This document shows, piece by piece, positions 54,699 through 63,976 of a stretch of 64,000 bases of DNA. The notes beneath the pieces were generated by a model. It was not told the DNA's origin. It did no database searches and was given only the letters and a program-made list of their open reading frames with translations. This stretch comes from Phycicoccus flavus (GTDB taxonomy: Bacteria > Actinomycetota > Actinomycetes > Actinomycetales > Dermatophilaceae). Made by a program: the position numbers and the translations under genes. Each line of letters starts with the position of its first letter. Position 1 is the stretch's first letter. Location: contig NZ_SAYU02000008.1 of NCBI RefSeq assembly GCF_004025965.2, positions 1-64,000 of the forward strand, read 5' to 3'.

Positions 54699-56183
54699 AT
54701 GACTGCCAGCACGGTCGACACGACCGCCCCTCAGATCGCCATCAACGACATCGGCTCTGAGGAAGACCTCCTCGCCGCGATCGACGCGACGATCAAGCAC
54801 TTCAGCGACGGCGACATCGTCGAAGGTCGCATCGTCAAGGTCGACCGGGACGAGGTCCTGCTCGACATCGGCTACAAGACCGAGGGCGTCATCCCCTCGC
54901 GCGAGCTGTCCATCAAGCACGACGTCGACCCCAGCGAGGTCGTCGCCGTCGGTGACGAGGTCGAGGCCCTGGTCCTCCAGAAGGAGGACAAGGAGGGTCG
55001 GCTGATCCTGAGCAAGAAGCGCGCGCAGTACGAGCGGGCGTGGGGCACGATCGAGAAGATCAAGGAGGAGGACGGCGTCGTCACCGGCACCGTCATCGAG
55101 GTCGTCAAGGGCGGCCTCATCCTCGACATCGGCCTGCGGGGCTTCCTCCCGGCCTCGCTCGTCGAGATGCGCCGGGTCCGCGACCTCCAGCCGTACGTCG
55201 GCCGCGAGATCGAGGCGAAGATCATCGAGCTCGACAAGAACCGCAACAACGTCGTCCTCTCGCGCCGCGCCTGGCTGGAGCAGACCCAGTCCGAGGTCCG
55301 CACGACCTTCCTCAAGGAGCTCGGCAAGGGCCAGGTCCGTACGGGTGTCGTGTCCTCCATCGTCAACTTCGGCGCGTTCGTCGACCTCGGCGGGGTCGAC
55401 GGTCTCGTCCACGTCTCGGAGCTGTCCTGGAAGCACATCGACCACCCGTCCGAGGTCGTCGAGGTCGGCGACGAGGTCACGGTCGAGGTCCTGGACGTCG
55501 ACATGGACCGCGAGCGCGTCTCCCTGTCGCTCAAGGCCACGCAGGAGGACCCCTGGCAGCACTTCGCCCGGACCCACGCGATCGGCCAGGTCGTCCCGGG
55601 CAAGGTCACCAAGCTCGTCCCGTTCGGTGCGTTCGTGCGCGTCGACGACGGCATCGAGGGCCTCGTCCACATCTCCGAGCTCGCCGAGCGCCACGTCGAG
55701 CTGCCCGAGCAGGTCGTCCAGGTCGGCCAGGAGATCTTCGTCAAGGTCATCGACATCGACCTCGAGCGTCGCCGCATCTCGCTGAGCCTCAAGCAGGCCA
55801 ACGAGGACGGCGCCAACCAGGTCGAGTTCGACCCGACCCTCTACGGCATGGCCGCCGAGTACGACGAGCAGGGGAACTACAAGTACCCCGAGGGCTTCGA
55901 CCCGGAGACCAACGAGTGGCTCGATGGCTTCGAGACGCAGCGGGAGGCCTGGGAGAAGCAGTACGCCGAGGCGCACTCGCGCTGGGAGGCCCACCGCGCC
56001 CAGGTCGAGGCGGCCGTCAAGGCCGACGCCGAGGCCGCCGGCGAGGCCGCCACGACGTCCTACTCCTCGGACTCGACCGACGACTCCACGCCGGCCGTCC
56101 GGCCGGCGGCGCCGAGCAACGAGGGCACCCTCGCCTCGGACGAGGCGCTCGCCGCGCTGCGGGAGAAGCTCACCGGCAACTGA
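54699..56183 (+). CDS. rpsA: 30S ribosomal protein S1
   Basis: 494 aa. Four S1 OB-fold domains: about 35-105 (GDIVEGRIVKVDRDEVLLDIGYKTEGVI), 122-187, 207-275 (GVVSSIVNFGAFVDLGGVDGLVHVSELSW) and 292-362 (GKVTKLVPFGAFVRVDDGIEGLVHISELA). The acidic, alanine-rich tail of about 130 aa is usual for actinobacterial S1. It helps load structured mRNAs onto the ribosome. ATG 54699 has only a weak Shine-Dalgarno (CGGAG). In Mycobacterium coaE follows directly; here it lies 7.8 kb downstream. Confidence 0.97.
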   Translation: MTASTVDTTAPQIAINDIGSEEDLLAAIDATIKHFSDGDIVEGRIVKVDRDEVLLDIGYKTEGVIPSRELSIKHDVDPSEVVAVGDEVEALVLQKEDKEGRLILSKKRAQYERAWGTIEKIKEEDGVVTGTVIEVVKGGLILDIGLRGFLPASLVEMRRVRDLQPYVGREIEAKIIELDKNRNNVVLSRRAWLEQTQSEVRTTFLKELGKGQVRTGVVSSIVNFGAFVDLGGVDGLVHVSELSWKHIDHPSEVVEVGDEVTVEVLDVDMDRERVSLSLKATQEDPWQHFARTHAIGQVVPGKVTKLVPFGAFVRVDDGIEGLVHISELAERHVELPEQVVQVGQEIFVKVIDIDLERRRISLSLKQANEDGANQVEFDPTLYGMAAEYDEQGNYKYPEGFDPETNEWLDGFETQREAWEKQYAEAHSRWEAHRAQVEAAVKADAEAAGEAATTSYSSDSTDDSTPAVRPAAPSNEGTLASDEALAALREKLTGN

Positions 56184-56200
56184 CGACCACCGCGTCGCCG

Positions 56201-56244
56201 CGACGACGGGCCCGGGACCTTCGGTGGTCCCGGGCCCGTCGTCG
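56201..56244. terminator. rpsA terminator hairpin
   Basis: A perfect 19-bp GC-rich stem (56201-56219 with 56226-56244) around a TTCGGT loop, 17 bases after the rpsA stop. There is no U run. The strongest hairpin seen in the window. Confidence 0.8.
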
Positions 56245-56329
56245 TGTCCGGGGGCAGGGCTCGGTGTCGGGACGGTCACGGTCCGTCCGGGACCGCCCGC
56301 CTCGGGCGGGGGCGCCCTACCGTTCCGGC

Positions 56330-56797
56330 ATGGGACCGGGACCGGCGGCTGCGGCGGCGCTTTTTGTACTCACCGCGTGCGGTGACGGCGCGGTGCAGTG
56401 CGGGCCCTGCCCCGCCCCGGAGCAGGTGCACCAGCGGGTGACCGTCGACCTCGCCCGGGTGGCCGTCGACGGCTCGCGCTACGAGGTGTGCGCCGGGGAC
56501 GTCGGCTGCTGGACGGTGACCCTGCTCGTGGGCCCCTCGGGCGACCTCGGCTGCACGCCGGGCCCGTCCGGCGCGGGGGCGACGTGCACCGCGCAGCGGC
56601 AGGGCGACGAGCCGGACGGCGCGGTCGTCCTCGCCGTCGGCGTGCCCGGCCCCGCGGAGCCCCTCGAGGACGCGACGGTGACCGCCCGCGGCCTGGACGC
56701 CGACGGCCGCTCGGCGTCGTCGTCGGTCGACTACGAGAAGGCCTCCGGCCCCTGCTCTTGCGGCGACGACGCGTCCGCCGAGCTCACCCTCCGCTGA
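56330..56797 (+). CDS. small cysteine-rich putative lipoprotein
   Basis: 155 aa. MGPGPAAAAALFVLTAC gives a lipobox LTAC with lipidation at Cys17, though the n-region has no Lys or Arg, which is odd. The mature part has about eight further cysteines (CGPCPAPE, VCAGDVGCW, PCSCGDD) and a beta-rich pattern. I do not recognise the family. ATG 56330 lies 6 nt after TACCGT (56318-56323), the leaderless pattern. It is followed by the third palindrome pair. Confidence 0.6.
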   Translation: MGPGPAAAAALFVLTACGDGAVQCGPCPAPEQVHQRVTVDLARVAVDGSRYEVCAGDVGCWTVTLLVGPSGDLGCTPGPSGAGATCTAQRQGDEPDGAVVLAVGVPGPAEPLEDATVTARGLDADGRSASSSVDYEKASGPCSCGDDASAELTLR

Positions 56798-56815
56798 CCC
56801 CTCCCGCCCCCGGCG

Positions 56816-56842
56816 GACATTTCGGGGTGACCCCGAAATGTC
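56816..56842. repeat. 27-bp palindrome, site 3 copy a
   Basis: Same 13+1+13 sequence with central G, 18 bases after the lipoprotein stop. First of a pair. Confidence 0.9.
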
Positions 56843-56875
56843 CTCGGGACCCCGGTTCGCAAGCCGTGTCTCGGT

Positions 56876-56902
56876 GACATTTCGGGGTCACCCCGAAATG
56901 TC
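56876..56902. repeat. 27-bp palindrome, site 3 copy b
   Basis: Same palindrome, central C, starting exactly 60 bases after copy a. The spacer GGACCCCGGTTCGCAAGCCG is related to the spacers at sites 1 and 2. Confidence 0.9.
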
Positions 56903-56993
56903 CACGGGGGTGGGGCGGGGGTGGGGGTCGTGGAGGGGGTGCCCCGGCGGCGTGCGGCGGACGTCCAGCCGCCGGTCGGGGGTCGTCCAGTGC

Positions 56994-57024
56994 TCACCGA
57001 CACGACGAAAGTCGTTCACCGACA
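56994..57024 (+). promoter_or_regulatory. candidate operator of the sugar ABC operon
   Basis: Dyad ACGAC-GAAA-GTCGT (57002-57015) flanked by two direct copies of TCACCGACA (56994-57002 and 57016-57024), 22 bases apart, just before the first permease gene. This fits a repressor site on about two helical turns. No regulator gene is adjacent, so this is a guess from pattern only. Confidence 0.35.
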
Positions 57025-57033
57025 AACCCACCG

Positions 57034-58029
57034 ATGCGTCATCCGCGGGGCCACGTTGTCCCGGTGCAGTCGACGACGACCCCGGACACCGCCGCTGCCG
57101 GGGGCGCCCGCACCGGCCCACCGGCGCCGGTCGGACCCGCACCCCGGCGCTCCAGCGGACGGGCCTGGGAGTGGAGCCTCGCGGCGCTGCTGCTGGCCCC
57201 GAACCTCGTCCTCCTCGTCGTCTTCACCTACCGGCCGCTCGTCGACAACATCCGGCTGAGCTTCACGGACTGGAACATCTCGGCCCCGATCGCCAACCCC
57301 ATCGGTGTCGCCAACTACGTCGAGTGGTTCACCCGGCCCGACACCCGCACGGTGCTCTTCAACACTCTCGTCTTCACCGTCGCCACGGTCGGCATCTCGA
57401 TGGCCCTCGGCCTGGCCCTGGCGCTGCTGCTGGACCAGCGCCTGCGCGGCCGGAACCTCGTCCGCTCGGTGGTCTTCGCGCCGTTCGTCATCTCCGGGGC
57501 CGCCGTCGGTGTCGCGTTCCAGTTCGTCTTCGACCCCAGCTTCGGCCTCGTCCGCGACCTCCTGGCCCGCGTCGGGCTCAGCTCGCCGGACTTCTACCAG
57601 CGGCCCGGCTGGGCGCTGTTCATGGTGACCTTCACCTACATCTGGCGCACCCTCGGCTACAGCTTCGTCATCTACCTCGCCGCCCTCCAGGCCCGGCGGG
57701 CCGACCTCGACGAGGCCGCCGAGATCGACGGCGCCTCGCCGTGGACGCACTTCCGCCGGGTGCTGCTGCCCCAGCTGCGGCCCACGACGTTCTTCCTGTC
57801 CATCACCGTGCTGCTGTCCTCGGTGCAGGTGTTCGACATCATCAACGTCATGACCCGCGGCGGGCCCGTGGGCAACGGGACGATGACGCTCGTCTACCAG
57901 GTGTACCGCGAGACCTTCGTCAACCAGCGCGCCGGCTACGGCGCCACGGTCGCGACGGCGATGTTCCTCATCCTCCTCACGGTCACCATCGTCCAGGTCC
58001 GCGTCATGGACCGGGGGCAGCAGTCGTGA
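57034..58029 (+). CDS. sugar ABC transporter permease (MalF/UgpA-type)
   Basis: 331 aa, six helices after a disordered N-terminus of about 45 aa. The inner-membrane permease EAA loop is present as LDEAAEIDGASPWTHFRRVLLPQLRP. It pairs with the next gene to form the channel of a carbohydrate ABC importer (CUT1 type). ATG 57034 is used; GTG 57064 (VQSTTTPD) is a possible shorter start. It overlaps the second permease by four bases. Confidence 0.9.
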   Translation: MRHPRGHVVPVQSTTTPDTAAAGGARTGPPAPVGPAPRRSSGRAWEWSLAALLLAPNLVLLVVFTYRPLVDNIRLSFTDWNISAPIANPIGVANYVEWFTRPDTRTVLFNTLVFTVATVGISMALGLALALLLDQRLRGRNLVRSVVFAPFVISGAAVGVAFQFVFDPSFGLVRDLLARVGLSSPDFYQRPGWALFMVTFTYIWRTLGYSFVIYLAALQARRADLDEAAEIDGASPWTHFRRVLLPQLRPTTFFLSITVLLSSVQVFDIINVMTRGGPVGNGTMTLVYQVYRETFVNQRAGYGATVATAMFLILLTVTIVQVRVMDRGQQS

Positions 58030-58955
58030 GCGTGCAGCCCGCCCCCGTCGCCGGGACCGACGAGGCGCCCGAGCCCCGCGGCCGGCTGCGCCGCCGCCCC
58101 CGCCTGGCGCACGGCGCCGAGGCGGCCGACCACCGCAGCCCGGCGATGACCGTGGCCGGCTACGTCGGCATGGTCCTCGTCGTCCTCCTCATCGCGGTGC
58201 CGCTGTTCTGGATCCTCATCACCTCGCTCAAGGAGCGCCAGGACATCTACGTCCGGCCGGCGCAGTGGATGCCGGACCCCGGGACGACCGCGAACTACCA
58301 CGACGTGACGACGCGCATCCCGTTCCTGGACTACATGCGCAACTCGCTCATCGTCACCATCGTGTTGTCGGCCTCGAAGATCGTCCTCGGGGTCATCAGC
58401 GCCTACGCCCTGGCCCTGCTGCGCTTCCCGGGCCGCAGCATCGTCTTCCTCGTCGTCATCGCGGCGCTCATGGTGCCGAACCAGATCACCGTCATCAGCA
58501 ACTACGCGCTCGTCGCGCAGCTCGGCTGGCGCAACACCTTCCAGGGGATCATCGTCCCGCTCGCGGGCGTCGCCTTCGGCACCTTCCTCATGCGCAACCA
58601 GTTCCTCAGCCTGCCGACCGAGATCATCGAGGCCGCACGGCTCGACGGTGCGGGCCCGCTCAAGCTGCTGTGGCGCGTCGTCATGCCGATGTCGTGGCCG
58701 ACCCTCGTGGCGTTCTCGCTCATCACGGTCGTCAACGAGTGGAACGAGTACCTGTGGCCGTTCCTCATGTCCGACGACGAACGGACCGCCACCCTCCCGG
58801 TCGGCCTCACCCTGCTCCAGAACAACGACGGCGTCACCAACTGGGGCCCGGTCATGTCCGGCACCGTCCTCGCGATGCTGCCGGTCCTCGTCCTCTTCCT
58901 CGTCCTCCAGCGCCAGATGATCAAGGGCCTCACGGCGGGGGCCGTGAAGAGCTGA
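58026..58955 (+). CDS. sugar ABC transporter permease (MalG/UgpE-type)
   Basis: 309 aa with a hydrophilic N-terminus of about 40 aa and six helices. The EAA loop is IIEAARLDGAGPLKLLWRVVMPMSWP. The end VLQRQMIKGLTAGAVKS is the typical C-terminus of CUT1 permeases. The GTG start lies within the stop of the first permease (GTGA). The binding-protein gene follows after 59 bases. Confidence 0.92.
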   Translation: MSVQPAPVAGTDEAPEPRGRLRRRPRLAHGAEAADHRSPAMTVAGYVGMVLVVLLIAVPLFWILITSLKERQDIYVRPAQWMPDPGTTANYHDVTTRIPFLDYMRNSLIVTIVLSASKIVLGVISAYALALLRFPGRSIVFLVVIAALMVPNQITVISNYALVAQLGWRNTFQGIIVPLAGVAFGTFLMRNQFLSLPTEIIEAARLDGAGPLKLLWRVVMPMSWPTLVAFSLITVVNEWNEYLWPFLMSDDERTATLPVGLTLLQNNDGVTNWGPVMSGTVLAMLPVLVLFLVLQRQMIKGLTAGAVKS

Positions 58956-59014
58956 CCACCAACCACCCACCACGCAGCGGGCCGCCTCGGCCCGACGACA
59001 CGGAAGGCTTCCTC

Positions 59015-60319
59015 ATGAACCACCTCACCCGCCGCGGCTTCCTCGGGCTGGCCGGCTCCACCGGCGTCGCCGCCGGGCTCTCGGCCTGCGCCGGCACCGG
59101 CACCAGCGGCACCGGCGACAGCGGGGGCGGTGGCGGCAACAGCAACACCATCGAGTTCTGGAGCAACCACCCCGGGACGAGCAAGCCGACCGAGCAGAAG
59201 ATCATCGCGGCGTTCCAGAAGGAGAACCCCGACCTCACCGTCAAGCTCGTCGACGCCGGCAAGAACTACGAGGAGGTCGCGCAGAAGTTCAACGCGGCCC
59301 TCGTCGGCGGTCAGCAGCCCGACGTCGTCGTCGTCTCCGACGTCACGTGGTTCAACTTCGCCCTCAACAAGCAGCTGACCCCGCTGGACGACCTGCTGTC
59401 GGCGGCGTCGGTCGACACCAGCGACTACGTCGACGCGCTCTACGGGGACTACCTGTACTCCGACGGCCACTACGCCCTGCCGTACTCCCGCTCGACGCCG
59501 CTCTTCTACTACAACAAGGAGCTGTGGAAGAAGGCCGGTCTGCCCGACCGCGGCCCGAAGACCTGGCCCGAGTTCCAGGAGTGGTCCGACGCCCTCAAGT
59601 CCTCGGTGGGCAAGGGCAAGTTCGCCATGGAGCTCGCCGACGGCTCGAACTACCTCGACTGGTACTTCCAGAACATGGCGTGGGACTTCGGCGGCGCCTA
59701 CAGCGAGGAGTGGACCCCGACCTTCTCCAGCGCGGGGACGGTCAAGGCCGGCCAGTTCCTCCAGGGGCTCGCGGACAACGGCGTCGTGAAGTTCAACGCG
59801 ACCCCGGAGGCGGACTTCTCCGCGGGGCTCGCGGCCTGCATCCTGCAGTCGACCGGCTCGCTCGGCGGCATCAGCACCGACGCGAAGTTCGATGTCGGCA
59901 CCGCCTTCCTCCCCGGCACCGACAACTGCCCGACCGGTGGCGCCGGCGTCGCGGTCCCGGCGAACATCTCCGACGAGCGCAAGGCCAACGCGGCCAAGTT
60001 CATCTCCTTCCTCACCAACGCCGAGAACACGGTGACGTTCTCGCAGGCCACGGGCTACATGCCGGTGCGCAAGTCCGCCGTCGACGAGCCGGCCGAGAAG
60101 TCCTACCTGGAGAAGAACCCCAACGCCAAGACCGCCATCGACCAGCTGCCGCACACCCGCAGCCAGGACAACGCGCGCGTCTTCCTCCCCGGCGGCGGCG
60201 CCCGCATCGGCAAGGCCCTGGACCAGATCGCCCAGGGCCAGGACGTCGCCCAGGTCTTCAAGGGCCTGGACGCCGAGAGCCAGCAGGTGTTCGACAACCA
60301 GATCAAGTCCAAGCTCTGA
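59015..60319 (+). CDS. sugar ABC transporter substrate-binding lipoprotein (UgpB-like)
   Basis: 434 aa. The signal combines a twin-arginine motif (HLTRRGFLGLAG, Arg6-Arg7) with a lipobox LSAC (Cys25), so it is probably a Tat-exported lipoprotein. The mature protein is the periplasmic-binding family 1 fold: TIEFWSNHPGTSKPTEQKIIAAFQ, QPDVVVVSDVTWFNFAL, and GYMPVRKSAVDE as in UgpB/glycerol-3-phosphate or oligosaccharide binders. The ligand cannot be fixed. Confidence 0.9.
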   Translation: MNHLTRRGFLGLAGSTGVAAGLSACAGTGTSGTGDSGGGGGNSNTIEFWSNHPGTSKPTEQKIIAAFQKENPDLTVKLVDAGKNYEEVAQKFNAALVGGQQPDVVVVSDVTWFNFALNKQLTPLDDLLSAASVDTSDYVDALYGDYLYSDGHYALPYSRSTPLFYYNKELWKKAGLPDRGPKTWPEFQEWSDALKSSVGKGKFAMELADGSNYLDWYFQNMAWDFGGAYSEEWTPTFSSAGTVKAGQFLQGLADNGVVKFNATPEADFSAGLAACILQSTGSLGGISTDAKFDVGTAFLPGTDNCPTGGAGVAVPANISDERKANAAKFISFLTNAENTVTFSQATGYMPVRKSAVDEPAEKSYLEKNPNAKTAIDQLPHTRSQDNARVFLPGGGARIGKALDQIAQGQDVAQVFKGLDAESQQVFDNQIKSKL

Positions 60320-60328
60320 GGCCGCCGG

Positions 60329-61429
<1,101 letters not shown>

Positions 61430-61529
61430 CGGCCGCCACCCCGGCCCCGACGTGAGGTCCTCGTGCGGGGGGTGTGGAGGTCCTCCGGAGGTCGCCGGGA
61501 CCCGGCCGGTCGGCGCGTAGCGTGGTCCC

Positions 61530-62297
61530 GTGCCCTTCACCCCGGCCCACGTCGCGGCCGTCCTCCCCGCGCTCGGCGACCGCCGGCCGGCCTGGGCCGT
61601 GCCCGCCGCGCTCGTCGTCGGGTCGATGGTCCCGGACGTCCTGTACTTCGTGCCCTTCGGTGACCACCGCGCGCTCTCGCACTCGCTGCGCGGGGTGCTC
61701 ACCTTGGACCTCGCGCTCGGGCTGGCCTTCGTCGCCCTGTGGTGGGTCGTGGCCGCACCGGTGCTCCACGACCTCTCGCCGCGCGCCGTGCGCTCCCGCA
61801 CGCCCGTGCCGCATCGGCCGGGCGGGCGCGTCTGGCTGTGGGCGGTCCCGGGCGTCGTCCTCGGCTCGCTGACCCACCTGGCCTGGGACGGGTTCACCCA
61901 CGCCGACGGCTGGGCCGTCGCCCGCTGGTCGGTGCTGGGCACCACGATGGGCGGCCTCCCGCTGTGGCACCTCGCGCAGTACGTCAGCGGTCTGGCCGGG
62001 GTCGCCCTCGTGCTCGTCCGGGCCGGGCGGCGCCTGGCCCGCGCGCCGGTGGTCGAGCACGCCACCCCCGTCGCCACCCCGGCCCAGCGCCGGGCGGCCT
62101 GGGCGGTGCTGCTCGCGGCACCCGTGCTCGGCGGCCCGGCCCTCGCGCTGGACGCCCTCGGCGCCGGGCTCCACCCCGAGCTGCTGCTCTACCTCGTCGT
62201 CGTGCGCGGCGTGTCCGCCTTCGGGCTCGCGTCCGTCCTCGTCGCGGCGGCGTGGTTCCTGCGGCGCGCCACGGTCGCGGAGCCCCGGCCGACCTGA
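61530..62297 (+). CDS. DUF4184 family membrane protein
   Basis: 255 aa with about six helices. The start MPFTPAHVAAVLPALGDR and the early VVGSMVPDVLYFVP, then HSLRGVLTLDLALGL and SLTHLAWDGFTH, are hallmarks of DUF4184, a family with metal-binding-like His/Asp in membrane contexts (related to membrane-bound metal-dependent hydrolases). Role unknown. GTG 61530 sits 6 nt after TAGCGT (61518-61523). Confidence 0.85.
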   Translation: MPFTPAHVAAVLPALGDRRPAWAVPAALVVGSMVPDVLYFVPFGDHRALSHSLRGVLTLDLALGLAFVALWWVVAAPVLHDLSPRAVRSRTPVPHRPGGRVWLWAVPGVVLGSLTHLAWDGFTHADGWAVARWSVLGTTMGGLPLWHLAQYVSGLAGVALVLVRAGRRLARAPVVEHATPVATPAQRRAAWAVLLAAPVLGGPALALDALGAGLHPELLLYLVVVRGVSAFGLASVLVAAAWFLRRATVAEPRPT

Positions 62298-62335
62298 CGG
62301 GCCGCGCCCGCCGCCCGGCGTGCCAGGCTGGGGGC

Positions 62336-62809
62336 ATGGCACGCAGCATCGCGACGAACGACGAGGTCGACCTCGACGGGCTCCTGGAGTTCGTCCGGCC
62401 CCGGCACCGGATGGTCCTCATGACGACGCGCGGCTCCGACGGCCGCCCGCAGGCCTCGCCGGTGACCGGTGGGGTCGACGACGCGGGGCGGATCGTCGTG
62501 ACGAGCTACCCGGAGCGGGCCAAGGTCCGCAACGCGCGCCGGGACAGCCGCGCCAGCGTGCTCGTCCTGTCCGACGACTTCGGCGACGCCTGGGTGCAGG
62601 TCGACGGCGACGTCGAGGTCGTCGACGCCGCCGACGACGTCGAGCCGTTCGTCGAGTACTTCCGCAACATCGCGGGCGAGCACTCGGACTGGGACGAGTA
62701 CCGGCAGGCGATGGTCGACCAGGGCAAGTCCCTGCTGCGGATCACCCCGACCCGCTGGTCCCCGGTGGCCACCGGCGGCTTCCCGCAGCGCCTGGCGGAC
62801 CAGGACTGA
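62336..62809 (+). CDS. PPOX-class F420-dependent oxidoreductase
   Basis: 157 aa split-barrel flavin/F420-binding protein. FVRPRHRMVLMTTRGSDGRPQASPV is typical of the Rv1155/Rv2991-like F420-dependent PPOX group, with NARRDSRASVLVLSDDFGDAWVQVDGDVEVVDA following and the end LLRITPTRWSPVATGGFP. The substrate is unknown. ATG 62336 lies 6 nt after CAGGCT (62324-62329). Confidence 0.88.
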   Translation: MARSIATNDEVDLDGLLEFVRPRHRMVLMTTRGSDGRPQASPVTGGVDDAGRIVVTSYPERAKVRNARRDSRASVLVLSDDFGDAWVQVDGDVEVVDAADDVEPFVEYFRNIAGEHSDWDEYRQAMVDQGKSLLRITPTRWSPVATGGFPQRLADQD

Positions 62810-62840
62810 GCCCGGTACCCGCTCGCGGGACCGCACGACG

Positions 62841-63967
62841 ATGACGGCCTCCGACCTCGCCCTGCCCCGCCTCGACGCGCTGGTCTCCGACGGCACCCTG
62901 CCCGGCTACTCGGTGGCGCAGCGCCGGGGCGACACGGTGTCGCTGGCCGCACGGAGCCCGACGGCGCGGGCCACCCCGTCACCGAGGAGACGACGTACCG
63001 TCTGCCGTCGCTGTCCAAGCCGGTCGCGGCGCTGCTCGCGGCCGGGCTGGTGCACGAGGGTCTGCTCGACCCCGACGCCGACGTGCTCCGGTGGGTACCC
63101 GAGCTCGACGGGGTGCGCGTGCTGCGCAGGCCGGACGGCCCCCTGGACGACACGGAGCCGCTCGCGGTGCCGATGACCACGCGCCACCTGCTGACCACGA
63201 CGAGCGGGCTCGGGATCCGCACGACGCCCACCCCGCTGAGCCGGGCGATGGCCGACGCCGGGGTTCATCCCGGCCTGGTGGGGCCGCGGCTGTCGCGCGA
63301 AGAGCTGCTCGCGCGGCTGGCGGGTCTGCCGCTGGCGTTCCAGCCCGGCGCGGCCTGGGCGTACCACACGTCCACGGACGTCCTCGGGACCGTGCTGGAG
63401 CGGGCGAGCGGCGTCGAGCTGCCCGAGCTGGTCGCCGCCCGCGTCACCGGCCCGCTGGGCACCCCGTCGGTCTCCTTCGACGCCCCGCCACCGGACCGGC
63501 TCGCCCCGGCGTTCTGGGTGGACGACGAGGACGCCTGGTACCCGGTGGACCCGCGCGACCCGGACCCGTCGGTCCTGCCGACCCTCGCGAGCGGCCTCTG
63601 GGGCCGGGCCGACGAGACGCTGGCGGTGTTCGACGAGCTGGCGCGGCCGCGCACCCCGCCCCCATCCGCCATCGAGCAGATCCGCGTACCGGCCCTCACC
63701 GACGCCCAGCGGACGTCCGCGCCGGACTTCCTGCCGCCCGGGTACTCCTACGGCTGGCAGGTGTCGGTGGCGCTGGAGGACGACCCCCGGGGCCCGCGCC
63801 GTGGGGCCGTGGGCTGGATGGGCGGAACCGGTACCTGGGCCCTGGTCGACCCCGCCGCGGACCGCAGCGCCGTGCTGCTCACCAATCGTGGCCTCGACGG
63901 CCCGCACGGGGCGCCGGCGGTCGACGCGTTCCTCGCCGACGTCCGGGAGGCGGAGCCCGAGCGCTAG
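62841..63967 (+). pseudogene. frameshifted beta-lactamase family serine hydrolase
   Basis: ATG 62841 opens MTASDLALPRLDALVSDGTLPGYSV and stays homologous up to VSLAA at about 62951. The homologous frame then continues in a different phase as TEPDGAGHPVTEETTYRLPSLSK, with the catalytic SxxK (SLSK) at 63008-63019, and runs to the TAG at 63965. One base appears to be missing at about 62945-62955. The second part alone (from 63050) lacks the nucleophile. Either a true pseudogene or a sequencing error; the rest of the protein (YHTSTDVLG, then GWMGGTGTWALVD) is intact, which suggests recent damage or an artefact. Confidence 0.75.
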
Positions 63968-63976
63968 GGTCGCCCT

